DNA from: RGIG3009 sp045595845
GTDB taxonomy: Bacteria; Bacillota; Clostridia; Oscillospirales; Acutalibacteraceae
Reading direction: 5' to 3'
NCBI GenBank assembly: GCA_045595845.1
Contig: JAZOBF010000049.1
Location: 29,973-93,972 of the forward strand
DNA length: 64,000 nt
Of the stretch, positions 52,276-59,971 are shown piece after piece (position 1 is the stretch's first letter; every line of letters starts with the position of its first letter). The position numbers were made by a program, and so were the translations under genes. The notes beneath the pieces were generated by a model. The model was given only the letters and a program-made list of their open reading frames with translations. It was not told the DNA's origin and searched no databases.

Positions 52276-52812
52276 TTGTTGTTTAAAAAGAAAATATATC
52301 CCGAGGCATATATTAAGTTGTTCTTGGAAACGGTATATCCTCGTTGTAGAGAACAAAATCAATTTCAAGAGAATGGGTTTTCGTCAGACGAATTGACAAT
52401 AATAAATGATACTACTTATTACACCTCTTTGCTTTTTGTTTTTTATTCCTTGCGTATTAATTTTTGGGATAGCGAAAAACAACTTTATACCTTTTTTCAA
52501 GCATTTCAAATGATTCTTAAACAAAGGGGCTTTGACGACAAATATATCGATCAAGAATGCCGCACGGTCTTTGAAATGGTAAAAGAATTTGAATCCTATT
52601 CGGAAACTCAAAACAGAAATAATGACATTGGATTAAACCTCTATATGTTCTGCAATGATAAGATACGTAGCGCATGTAGAATAAACATTGAAGTTGATGA
52701 AAATTATATTGCCAAAAGTGCCTCGATTGCTTCATATACAAAAATTATACTTAAACAAATCCCTTCAATTAATGACATTATTTTAAGCAGTTATTCTTTG
52801 CGCAAGGATTAA
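52276..52812 (+). CDS. Hypothetical protein in AT-rich islet
   Basis: 178 residues, predicted mostly helical, cytosolic, no signal peptide or membrane helix; a Cys-poor, Lys/Glu/Tyr/Phe-rich composition. I do not recognise it. Start TTG at 52276 is seven bases after AGGTGA. The gene is far more AT-rich than its surroundings and uses codons such as ATA, AAA and TTA that are rarer in neighbouring genes, which suggests recent transfer. A terminator follows at 52842, and the next gene, of similar composition, has its own promoter. Confidence 0.7.
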   Translation: MLFKKKIYPEAYIKLFLETVYPRCREQNQFQENGFSSDELTIINDTTYYTSLLFVFYSLRINFWDSEKQLYTFFQAFQMILKQRGFDDKYIDQECRTVFEMVKEFESYSETQNRNNDIGLNLYMFCNDKIRSACRINIEVDENYIAKSASIASYTKIILKQIPSINDIILSSYSLRKD

Positions 52813-52841
52813 AACTATTTACGTAAATTTTTGAATGCAGC

Positions 52842-52880
52842 CATAGCCTTCGGTTTAGCCGGAGGCTATGATATTTTATC
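52842..52880 (+). terminator. Terminator in the AT-rich islet
   Basis: CATAGCCTTCGG (52842-52853) / CCGGAGGCTATG (52859-52870), then ATATTTTATC. Confidence 0.75.
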
Positions 52881-52927
52881 TCAACAAATGTTTTGTCCGC
52901 AAAGTACTTTTTATTGGACTCATAATG

Positions 52928-52936
52928 TGATATAAT
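52928..52936 (+). promoter_or_regulatory. Extended -10 promoter of the second islet gene
   Basis: TGATATAAT (52928-52936): TATAAT preceded by TG one base upstream; the -35 is poor. Confidence 0.5.
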
Positions 52937-52956
52937 GCGTTTGTGAGGTGAGGACA

Positions 52957-53562
52957 ATGTCAAGTAATCGATTTGGAAAAGTTAAGTTTTCTGCAATTAC
53001 GACCCCTAACGAAAAAGGCATCTGGTGTTATTCGTATCAAGAATTGCAAAACCAACTAAATAAGATTTGCAAGAACCACACTCTCAAAAAGGTATATGCC
53101 GATTTGGAAGGGTATTTGGAATCCCATCATTCCAACAGTAACTATTATGATTTTTCATATATGGGCGGACCTGTTGTTTTACTTTTTGATAATATAGGTG
53201 TAGAATTTTGTGTTGACGGAGAAGGATTGGTTAAGTATCGCTTATTAAATCTTTGGGATATTAAAATAAAAGAATATGAAGATTACCCTTGTGACGATAT
53301 GGGGAGGATTGCGGAGAACTATTTTTACGACTTATCTAAACAATTTCAGTTATCCCACGAGAATCAAAAAGTTATTGAGATTACGGTTGATCCCATAAAT
53401 ACATACCCGTTTACCCCGCATAACTTTGACAAGGAAAAAGCGGCGCTTGCAGAAAAAACAAATAGTCTACCAGCCAATATTCATTTTCATTTGAACAATG
53501 GTGTGGATTTTGGAATTTACGGAGATGATATTGAGTATTTCTATATTGAATTAAAAAAATAA
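52957..53562 (+). CDS. Hypothetical protein in AT-rich islet, immunity-protein-like
   Basis: 201 residues, soluble, mixed alpha/beta. The middle GGPVVLLFDNIGVEFCVDGEG near 68-88 and the end GVDFGIYGDDIEYFYIEL near 182-199 resemble the style of small lone immunity-type proteins of Firmicutes, but no toxin gene is adjacent, so this is a weak guess. GAGGTGAGG precedes ATG 52957. AT-rich like the previous gene. A strong terminator follows at 53580, immediately before the broken pntB. Confidence 0.7.
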   Translation: MSSNRFGKVKFSAITTPNEKGIWCYSYQELQNQLNKICKNHTLKKVYADLEGYLESHHSNSNYYDFSYMGGPVVLLFDNIGVEFCVDGEGLVKYRLLNLWDIKIKEYEDYPCDDMGRIAENYFYDLSKQFQLSHENQKVIEITVDPINTYPFTPHNFDKEKAALAEKTNSLPANIHFHLNNGVDFGIYGDDIEYFYIELKK

Positions 53563-53579
53563 CCTTGCATTGTTGGTCA

Positions 53580-53617
53580 GCCGAGCAGAGCGAAATTTAC
53601 GCTCTGCTCGGCTTTTC
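53580..53617 (+). terminator. Terminator at the islet/pntB junction
   Basis: GCCGAGCAGAGCG (53580-53592) / CGCTCTGCTCGGC (53600-53612), 13-bp perfect stem, then TTTTCT. The recognisable pntB sequence begins at the end of this hairpin. Confidence 0.85.
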
Positions 53618-54863
53618 TGTTGCTATTCTTGTCGTTTTCTATCATAACGACATCTTAACCGCGTGGCAGGCGTGGCTCGGTATCGCTATCGGAAGTGTTA
53701 TCGGCATAGTTGGTGCTTACAAGGTTAAGATGATTGAAATGCCTCAAGCGGTTGCTCTTTTGAACGGCCTTGGCGGTTTGGCAAATGCTCTTGTAGCCAT
53801 TCTTACCATTCCGCAGTCTGCGGGAGACCCCTTTGCCGTTTATGTGGGTGCGGTTGCTCTTTTCGTTGGTTGGGTAACCTTCTCGGGCAGCCTTATTGCT
53901 GCCGGGAAACTGCACAAGCTTCTTCCCCAGAAACCCGTTGTATGGAAAGCACACTCACTCATAACCGCCGTCACTCTCGTTGCTGTTCTTGCCGTTATCG
54001 TGTTGATCCCCGATAATATCTGGCTGAATTCGCTTCTTTCCATCTTCTTCGGTGTGGCGTTTGCGATTCGCGTCGGTGGCGCGGATATGCCCATCACCAT
54101 CTCCTTGCTGAACTCCCTGAGCGGTGTTGCGGGTGGTATCGCGGGTATTGCCGTGGGTGATCTTATGCTGGTTGCCATCGGCGGTATCGTTGGTGCTTCC
54201 GGCCTTCTGCTTACACAGATCATGTGTAAGGCGATGAACAGAAGTCTGGTTAGCATTCTGCTCGGAAGCATGCCGAAGAAATCTGTAAAACCCAAAACCG
54301 AAAAAGCCGCGACAGCCGATAAAGCCGGGGCGGTTGAACAGGATAAGACTGAAAAAATCACCGTTGAAGACATACTCTCGACGGCGAAAAAGGTTATCAT
54401 CGTACCGGGATACGGTATGGCTCTTGCTCAAGCGCAAAGCACCGTCAAGGCGCTTGCCGATAAGCTGGAGGGTATGGGCGCAGACGTGAAATATGCCATA
54501 CATCCCGTGGCGGGCCGTATGCCCGGTCATATGAATGTTCTGCTTTGCGAAGTGGATGTGCCGTATGACAAGCTGTATGAGATGGATGCCATTAATGGCG
54601 AGTTTGCGGAATGCGATGTGGCGATTGTGGTGGGTGCGAACGATGTTATCAACCCCGCCGCGAATACCGCGGAGGGCACGCCCATTTACGGAATGCCCGT
54701 GTTGGATGTTGCCGCCGCAAAGCATGTCATTGTTTGCAACTTTGATACAAAGCCCGGTTATGCGGGCGTACCCAATCCCCTGTATGAAAGTGAAAGCACC
54801 ATTCTCATGCTTGGTGACGCGAAACAAACCGTATCGGCTTTGGCGGATGCTGCGTCTAAATAA
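53613..54863 (+). pseudogene. pntB: NAD(P) transhydrogenase subunit beta, 5'-truncated
   Basis: The frame encodes about 416 residues of PntB from inside the second membrane helix onward: KMIEMPQAVALLNGLGGLANALVA, SIGGADMP-like RVGGADMPITISLLNSLSG, and the NADP-binding domain III with VPGYGMALAQAQ, HPVAGRMPGHMNVLL, GANDVINPAA and KPGYAGVPNPLY. About the first 37 residues of a normal PntB (one membrane helix and the start codon) are missing; upstream is a terminator hairpin, and pntA is absent. No promoter or ribosome site serves it, so it is probably dead, cut when the AT-rich islet was inserted. The remaining frame is intact, so the event is recent or the reading is still used from an unusual start. 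Confidence 0.8.
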
Positions 54864-54870
54864 CAAAATA

Positions 54871-54905
54871 AAAAAACGCTCTGCAATAAGCAGAGCGTTT
54901 TTTTG
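54871..54905. terminator. Bidirectional terminator between pntB remnant and mntP
   Basis: AAAAAACGCTCTGC (54871-54884) / GCAGAGCGTTTTTT (54890-54903), U tracts on both strands. Confidence 0.9.
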
Positions 54906-54914
54906 TGCTTGAAA

Positions 54915-55499
54915 TCAGGAGAACAGGTGCTCGAGTAAAATGCGGATGCCGATAAGAATCAGTATAATGCCGCCGCCGATTTCGGCGCGTTTGCCCCAAC
55001 AACTGCCCGTTTTGCAACCGAGTTGCACGCCTGCCGTACAACACGCAAAGGTGATGACGGCGATGACGGCGGAACAAACCAAAAACCCGTACCACGGTGC
55101 CAATAAATCGGTGCGTGTCATGGCCATGGTCACGCCGATCGCCATGGCATCGATACTGGTGGCAACTGCCATCAAGATAAGCGTTTTCCAGTTGGTCGGA
55201 TCTTCGGTCTGGACGGCACAGGCGTCCTCATGCAATGCTTCCCACAGCATTTTTCCGCCGATAAACACCAGCAGTGCGCACGCGATCCAATGATCGATCG
55301 TGATGATTTGTTTGGAAAAAAGCCGCGCAACCAAATATCCGATAACCGGCATGAGGCCTTGAAACAGGCCGAACATACCGGCGATTTTTACGGTTTGACC
55401 AAGGGAGGCCTTCTTCAAAAAGGTGCCGTTACACAGCGATACGGCAAAGGCATCCATGGATAAGCCAAACGAGACGGACAGTAATGTGATAATATCCAA
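54915..55499 (-). CDS. mntP: Manganese efflux pump MntP
   Basis: Exports Mn2+ across the cytoplasmic membrane. 194 residues, six transmembrane helices, with the two conserved acidic membrane motifs: LSMDAFAVSL near 14-23 and ATSIDAMAIGV near 112-122. The frame is open from TTG 55508, but that codon touches the AAAGGAG site; TTG 55499 has the right spacing and gives the usual MntP N-terminus. I see no yybP-ykoY manganese riboswitch in the short upstream region. Confidence 0.92.
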   Translation of the reverse strand: MDIITLLSVSFGLSMDAFAVSLCNGTFLKKASLGQTVKIAGMFGLFQGLMPVIGYLVARLFSKQIITIDHWIACALLVFIGGKMLWEALHEDACAVQTEDPTNWKTLILMAVATSIDAMAIGVTMAMTRTDLLAPWYGFLVCSAVIAVITFACCTAGVQLGCKTGSCWGKRAEIGGGIILILIGIRILLEHLFS

Positions 55500-55576
55500 T
55501 GCTGACAACTCCTTTGAGATATCAGTATAGCGGTATACAAAAGGAAAGTCAAGGTGGCAATGTGTAAAAACGGCAC

Positions 55577-55605
55577 TTTACAATCGGGCGGTTTCGCGGT
55601 ATACT
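55577..55605 (+). promoter_or_regulatory. Promoter of mtaB
   Basis: TTTACA (55577-55582), 17-base spacer, TATACT (55600-55605). Confidence 0.65.
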
Positions 55606-55628
55606 CAGGGAAAGTAAGGGGAAATCGT

Positions 55629-56921
55629 ATGAACGCCTATTTTTATACACTTGGTTGCAAAGTGAATCAATATGAAACACAAGCCATGCGGCAAATGTTG
55701 GACGAGCAGGGATTTATCACGGCTGAATTCACACCCGGTCAGTCCGATGTGGGAAACGCGATTTTGGTCATCAATTCCTGTACGGTTACGGGGGAGAGTG
55801 ACCGCAAGTTGCGGCAGCTGTTGCGCCGTTGCCGCCGCGAACACCCGCAAGCGGTTTTGGTCCTGACGGGTTGCATGCCGCAGGCTTTTCCGCACATCGC
55901 CGAGGGGTTTGCGGAACCGGATATCGTGTTAGGAAATGCGAAGCGCGCGGACTTGCCTTGTGTCATACGCGAATTTTTGACAAATCGTGCGCGGATGGTG
56001 GATATTTGTCCGCATGGCTCGAAGTTTGAAAGTGTATCCATTAACGAATTTCAGGGCCGCACGCGTGCTTTTCTGAAAATTGAAGACGGTTGCAATCGGT
56101 TCTGTTCGTACTGCATTATTCCGTATGCCAGAGGGCGTGTGCGCTCCAAGCCGTTGGATGAGCTTGAGGATGAGGTGCGCGTGTTGGCGCAAAAGGGGTA
56201 TACGGAGATTGTGTTGGTTGGTATCAACCTGACCGCGTATGGGCAGGATATCGGTTTGTCGATTTGTGATGCGGTAGAGCGTACTTGCGCGGTAGAGGGG
56301 ATTCGCCGCGTGCGGTTGGGCTCCCTTGAACCGGATCATTTGACCGATGAGGTGCTTGACCGTTTGGCGGTATGTGATACCTTGTGTCCGCAATTCCACT
56401 TAGCATTGCAAAGCGGATGCGACGCAACCCTCAAACGCATGAATCGGCATTACACCACCGCCGAATACCGCGGGTTATGTAATAAGTTGCGGTCCCGTTT
56501 CCCAAACGCGGCTTTGACTACCGATATTATGGTCGGGTTTCCGGGCGAGACCGAAGAGGAATTTAACGAATCCCTCAACTTTGCAAAAGAGATAGGATTT
56601 TCGCGTATTCATTGTTTTGCCTACTCTAAACGCGACGGCACACCGGCTGCTAAGGCGTCGGGGCAGGTTCCGAATGTCGAAAAGGCACGGCGTAACCGTT
56701 TGATGATTGCCATGGGTAATCAATGCGCTGAGGCGTATGCACAGAGGCTTGTCGGGACGGTGGTCGAAGTGTTACCGGAAACGGTGAGGAAAGATGACCG
56801 CTTGGAAGGGTATACGGATACCTATGTGCCGGTTGTTGTATCGGGCGGAAAAGAAGGTGTCTTGTGTCAGGTGCAAATTATCGAACAGCAAAACGGCGTG
56901 TGTTACGGAAACGCCTTATAA
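55629..56921 (+). CDS. mtaB: tRNA t6A37 methylthiotransferase MtaB
   Basis: Radical-SAM enzyme that converts t6A37 to ms2t6A in tRNAs reading ANN codons. 430 residues: N-terminal MTTase domain with three cluster Cys (GCKVNQYE near 9-16, NSCTVTGE near 47-54, LTGCMPQ near 79-85), the radical SAM motif CNRFCSYC near 153-160, and a C-terminal TRAM domain. Ordered as in YqeV/MtaB rather than MiaB or RimO by the KVNQYE start. AAGGGG precedes ATG 55629. Own promoter and terminator. Confidence 0.94.
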   Translation: MNAYFYTLGCKVNQYETQAMRQMLDEQGFITAEFTPGQSDVGNAILVINSCTVTGESDRKLRQLLRRCRREHPQAVLVLTGCMPQAFPHIAEGFAEPDIVLGNAKRADLPCVIREFLTNRARMVDICPHGSKFESVSINEFQGRTRAFLKIEDGCNRFCSYCIIPYARGRVRSKPLDELEDEVRVLAQKGYTEIVLVGINLTAYGQDIGLSICDAVERTCAVEGIRRVRLGSLEPDHLTDEVLDRLAVCDTLCPQFHLALQSGCDATLKRMNRHYTTAEYRGLCNKLRSRFPNAALTTDIMVGFPGETEEEFNESLNFAKEIGFSRIHCFAYSKRDGTPAAKASGQVPNVEKARRNRLMIAMGNQCAEAYAQRLVGTVVEVLPETVRKDDRLEGYTDTYVPVVVSGGKEGVLCQVQIIEQQNGVCYGNAL

Positions 56922-56925
56922 CAAA

Positions 56926-56962
56926 AACCCGTCACGGAAAATCCGTGACGGGTTTCGTTATT
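56926..56962 (+). terminator. Terminator after mtaB
   Basis: AACCCGTCACGGA (56926-56938) / TCCGTGACGGGTT (56942-56954), loop AAA, T-rich tail. It abuts the 3' end of the converging TSCPD gene. Confidence 0.85.
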
Positions 56963-57209
56963 CTTTATCCAATGCTTCTTGCAATGCTTTGGCAAGTTGA
57001 TCGGGACACGAGGTGGATTTCAATCCGCAACGGATGCCCGATAAACGGCGGATGGCTTCGGTGATTTCCATGCCCTCTACCAAAGCGCCGATACCTTTGG
57101 TATTGCCGTTGCAGCCGCCCTCGAACTGAACATCATGCACGCGCCCATCAGCAAGTTCAAATGTGATGGCGCGGGAACAAACGCCGCGGGTAGAATAGCG
57201 GTGAGCCAA
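56958..57209 (-). CDS. TSCPD-domain small protein (TIGR03905-like)
   Basis: 83 residues with the pattern of the TSCPD domain found at the end of class II-type ribonucleotide reductases and as a stand-alone protein in Clostridia: FEGGCNGNTKGIGALVEGM near 30-48 and LKSTSCPDQLAKAL near 63-76; the Cys residues may bind metal. TTG 57209 is nine bases after AAAGG and is preferred to TTG 57218, which touches it. The gene overlaps or abuts the PHP gene, so the two are co-transcribed. Confidence 0.85.
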   Translation of the reverse strand: MAHRYSTRGVCSRAITFELADGRVHDVQFEGGCNGNTKGIGALVEGMEITEAIRRLSGIRCGLKSTSCPDQLAKALQEALDKE

Positions 57210-57214
57210 GTAAA

Positions 57215-58054
57215 TCAACCTTTCTTCGCCGATTTTTGCTTGTAGCGCAGCAGGGCATCCAGACAGTCATCGGGAATAGTGGTGGAGCCGAGTGTGCGCG
57301 CCGTGCAAGAGTACATGCCGTGAAAATCCGAACCGCCGGTTTTTAATAAGCCGTGCTGTTCCGCGAACGCCGACAGGGCCGTTTGTTGCTCTTGCGTATG
57401 GTACGGGTGCCATGTTTCCACACCGTCCAGACCGAGTGACACGAGTTCTTCCAATAAGGATTCACTGTTATAAACATAGGGATGCGCTAAAACGGCAATA
57501 CCGCCCGCTTCGTGAATGGCAGTGAGCACGTCGCGCGTGTCAGGATATTCAATCGGAATCGCGGCACAGCCGTCCTTACCAAACAATTTTCCGTAGAGAT
57601 CGCCGTACATCGTGTCGATATAGCCGGCATCCATCAGGGCGTGCATGATGTGTTGTTTATATATGTTGGTACTGCCGGTGGCACATTTGACAACCAGTTC
57701 GGGTGTGATGGAGTAGTACCGCATGACTTTGCGCACCATTTCCATGCCGGCGGCACGGCGATTTTCACCGATGTGGTGGCAAAGTCCCTCTAAACGATCG
57801 GGGAAATCGCACAGGTAGCACAGAAGATGCGCTTTTTGGCCACGCTCATGATCCATCGTTGAAAATTCCACACCATGTATTACTTGTATGTTTTGCCGTT
57901 TGCCGATGATAACGGCACGGGTTGCACCGGCGGTTGTATCGTGATCGGTAACCGCGATCGCGGAAAGATTCTTTCGTTTTGCGATGCTGATCAGATCGTC
58001 AATTCCCAGTGAACCATCCGATATTTTTGTGTGACAATGCAAGTCGCCGGCCAA
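57215..58054 (-). CDS. PHP-domain phosphoesterase
   Basis: 279 residues of the PHP metal-dependent phosphoesterase fold: DLHCHTKISDG near 4-14, VTDHDTTAG near 35-43, HPYVYN near 191-196 and GSDFHG near 238-243, which together provide the trinuclear metal site; the insertion between strands is as in YciV/RnmAM-like proteins that degrade short RNA or 3',5'-bisphosphonucleotides. The substrate is not certain. Translation starts at TTG 58054, eight bases after AGGAGG. The promoter carries a perfect palindrome. Confidence 0.9.
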   Translation of the reverse strand: MAGDLHCHTKISDGSLGIDDLISIAKRKNLSAIAVTDHDTTAGATRAVIIGKRQNIQVIHGVEFSTMDHERGQKAHLLCYLCDFPDRLEGLCHHIGENRRAAGMEMVRKVMRYYSITPELVVKCATGSTNIYKQHIMHALMDAGYIDTMYGDLYGKLFGKDGCAAIPIEYPDTRDVLTAIHEAGGIAVLAHPYVYNSESLLEELVSLGLDGVETWHPYHTQEQQTALSAFAEQHGLLKTGGSDFHGMYSCTARTLGSTTIPDDCLDALLRYKQKSAKKG

Positions 58055-58092
58055 TGTTGTACCCTCCTGTTTTAGTCGAAAACCACGCCTAC

Positions 58093-58131
58093 TATACTAA
58101 TTAGTATACAACTTTTTCCTGTTAAGCGCAA
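58093..58131 (-). promoter_or_regulatory. PHP gene promoter with 16-bp palindrome
   Basis: TTGCGC (58126-58131), 17-base spacer, TATACT (58103-58108) on the minus strand. TATACTAATTAGTATA (58093-58108) is a perfect palindrome covering the -10 and likely start point, suggesting an operator, though AT-rich palindromes also occur by chance. Confidence 0.5.
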
Positions 58132-58158
58132 GGAATTTTAAACAATTAAAAAAATTTG

Positions 58159-58187
58159 TTGCAAATGTGACAAGGTTTGTGTAAAAT
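58159..58187 (+). promoter_or_regulatory. Promoter of the mgtE leader
   Basis: TTGCAA (58159-58164), 17-base spacer, TAAAAT (58182-58187). Transcription would start near 58194, leaving a leader of about 185 bases. Confidence 0.6.
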
Positions 58188-58223
58188 GAAAAGAAATTGT
58201 AAGCAAAATGATATGATAGAAAC

Positions 58224-58345
58224 GGAAAGGACGGCGAATGCTATGGATACGGGCGACCCTCGACAGCGTAACATCAATATGCCGACGGCAGTTCATAGCG
58301 TAGCCAAGCAGGGATAACTTCCTGTGTTTTTTGCGTGCGTGTGAA
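58224..58345 (+). ncRNA. Candidate structured leader RNA upstream of mgtE
   Basis: Pairings seen: GGAA near 58225 with TTCC near 58320; GGC with GCC around GCTATG (58241-58246) / CATAGC (58295-58300); inside this, hairpins GGG-CGA-CCC (58253-58261) and TGCC-GAC-GGCA (58279-58289). A small terminator-like hairpin CAGG-GATAACT-TCCTG followed by TGTTTTTT shares TTCC with the outer stem, so outer stem and hairpin are mutually exclusive. I cannot match it to the M-box consensus, the usual Mg2+ riboswitch before mgtE, nor to other metal riboswitches I know. Confidence 0.55.
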
Positions 58346-58376
58346 CCTCCCGTCGGAGTTTGACGGGAGGTTTTTT
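58346..58376 (+). terminator. Terminator overlapping the mgtE ribosome site
   Basis: ACCTCCCGTC (58346-58355) / GACGGGAGGT (58363-58372) followed by TTTTTT; the start ATG of mgtE comes three bases later. The 3' arm supplies the only plausible ribosome site (GGGAGG), so the hairpin can block both transcription and translation. Confidence 0.8.
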
Positions 58377-58378
58377 AT

Positions 58379-59752
58379 ATGATTTGTCAATGGGATCATA
58401 ACAAAGAAGAGTTGATTCAGCGGTTGAATGACCGACGTTTTTCAGCGGCGCGCACATGGTTGTGTGAGCATAACGCCGTTGACATTGCGGCGTTGTTCGA
58501 GGTGCTCCCGAATGAACAACAACCCGCGGTCTACCGCTTGTTGCCCAAGGCGCTTGCGGCAGAGGCGTTTGCGTACATGGAATCGGAGACGCAGGAACGC
58601 TTGATTCATGCGTTTACCGATCGTGAGCTTGCCGCCATGCTTGAGGAACTGTATTTGGATGACACGGCGGATTTGCTTGAGGAAATGCCGGCGAATGTAG
58701 TTAAACGATTGTTACGCGTAGCGTCACCCGAAGATCGGCGGTCACTTAACCAGATTTTGCGGTATCCCGAGAATAGTGCGGGCAGCGTTTTGACCACAGA
58801 GTTTGTGGATCTTAAAGCTGACATGACGGTGGCCGCGGCGTTGCAGTATATTCGAAAACACGGGCCGGACAAGGAAACGATTTATACCTGCTATGTGACG
58901 GACAATGATCGGCATTTGCAGGGGGCGTTAACAGCAAGAGAGCTGTTGCTTGCCCACGAGGGCGATTGCGTCGGGGAGTTGATGAATACCCATGTCATTG
59001 CGGTCATCACAACGGAAGATCAAGAGCAGGTTGCCGCCTTGTTTGCTCGGTATGACTTGATTGCCCTTCCGGTTGTGGATAGCGAAAACCGTTTGGTGGG
59101 TATTATTACGGTGGACGATGTTGTCGACATTATGCAACAGGAAGCTACCGAGGACTTTGAGAAAATGGCGGCGATTATTCCTACGGATAAATCCTATCTG
59201 CGCACCGGTGTATGGGAGTTGTTTTGCAATCGTATTCCGTGGCTGCTGCTTTTGATGATATCCGCGACATTTACGGGCATGATTATCACGGCTTTTGAGT
59301 CGGCACTCGCCGCGTCGGTCGCTTTGACGGCGTTTATTCCGATGCTCATGGGCACGGGCGGCAACAGCGGCAGTCAATCATCCGTAACGGTGATTCGTTC
59401 GTTGGCGTTGGAGGATATTCGGTTCGGTGACATCTTTCGTGTGTTGTGGAAAGAGAGCCGTGTGGCTTTGCTGTGCGGCGCGGCATTAGCGGTCGCCACC
59501 TTTTTAAAGATTCTGACGGTGGATAGGTGGTTGTTGGGAACGGCGGTGACTTTGCCGGAAACCATTGTGGTGTGTGTGGCATTGTTTGTCACGGTGCTGA
59601 TTGCCAAACTGGTGGGATGTTCCTTGCCGCTTTTTGCTAAGCGCGTGGGATTCGATCCCGCCGTTATGGCGAGCCCGTTTATTACCACAATTGTGGATGC
59701 CATTTCCTTGCTTGTGTATTTTAGTGTGGCTTCTTTTATACTTTCTGCTTGA
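58379..59752 (+). CDS. mgtE: Magnesium transporter MgtE
   Basis: Mg2+-gated channel. 457 residues: N-terminal superhelical domain (about 1-135), paired CBS domains (about 138-265, with MNTHVIAVITTEDQEQV and VDSENRLVGIITVDDVVDIM), the connecting plug helix, and five transmembrane helices with the pore signature MGTGGNSGSQSS near 324-335. The length is normal. A structured leader and a terminator that hides the ribosome site precede it, so expression is probably tied to a cellular signal, most simply Mg2+. The TGA stop is part of the -35 box of the next promoter. Confidence 0.96.
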   Translation: MICQWDHNKEELIQRLNDRRFSAARTWLCEHNAVDIAALFEVLPNEQQPAVYRLLPKALAAEAFAYMESETQERLIHAFTDRELAAMLEELYLDDTADLLEEMPANVVKRLLRVASPEDRRSLNQILRYPENSAGSVLTTEFVDLKADMTVAAALQYIRKHGPDKETIYTCYVTDNDRHLQGALTARELLLAHEGDCVGELMNTHVIAVITTEDQEQVAALFARYDLIALPVVDSENRLVGIITVDDVVDIMQQEATEDFEKMAAIIPTDKSYLRTGVWELFCNRIPWLLLLMISATFTGMIITAFESALAASVALTAFIPMLMGTGGNSGSQSSVTVIRSLALEDIRFGDIFRVLWKESRVALLCGAALAVATFLKILTVDRWLLGTAVTLPETIVVCVALFVTVLIAKLVGCSLPLFAKRVGFDPAVMASPFITTIVDAISLLVYFSVASFILSA

Positions 59753-59777
59753 CGGATGTATCAAAAAGGAATATAAT
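59749..59777 (+). promoter_or_regulatory. Promoter of the FMN-riboswitch/ribU transcript
   Basis: TTGACG (59749-59754), 17-base spacer, TATAAT (59772-59777); the mgtE stop codon TGA lies in the -35 hexamer. Confidence 0.85.
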
Positions 59778-59793
59778 ACTGCCAATAGGAATA

Positions 59794-59902
59794 GTCTTCG
59801 GGGCGGGGTGCGATTCCCCACCGGCGGTGAAAGCCCGCGAGCGCGTTTGCGTTGATTTGGTGAGATTCCAAAGCCGACGGTACAGTCCGGATGAAAGAAG
59901 AC
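59794..59902 (+). ncRNA. FMN riboswitch (RFN element)
   Basis: Closed by GTCTTC (59794-59799) and GAAGAC (59897-59902). Contains the hallmark GGGGCGGGGTGCGATTCCC, CACCGGCGGTGA, AGCCCGCGAGCG, GGTGAGATTCC, GCCGACGGTACAGTCCGGATG. FMN binding should favour the terminator at 59919-59952 and reduce ribU. Confidence 0.98.
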
Positions 59903-59918
59903 AAACGATCACAAAGTC

Positions 59919-59952
59919 AACGCCCCACAGATATTGTCTGTGGGGCGTTTTC
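59919..59952 (+). terminator. FMN-controlled terminator before ribU
   Basis: AACGCCCCACAGA (59919-59931) / TCTGTGGGGCGTT (59937-59949) followed by TTTCG, between the aptamer and the ribU ribosome site. Confidence 0.85.
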
Positions 59953-59971
59953 GAATGGAGAGGAATACAAC

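Noticed and set aside
53565..53612. TTG-initiated start that would give pntB a new N-terminus
   Set aside because: The codons read through both arms of a perfect terminator hairpin and encode no PntB-like sequence; there is no ribosome site.
55500..55560. yybP-ykoY manganese riboswitch before mntP
   Set aside because: The space to the divergent mtaB promoter is too short and lacks the conserved sequence.
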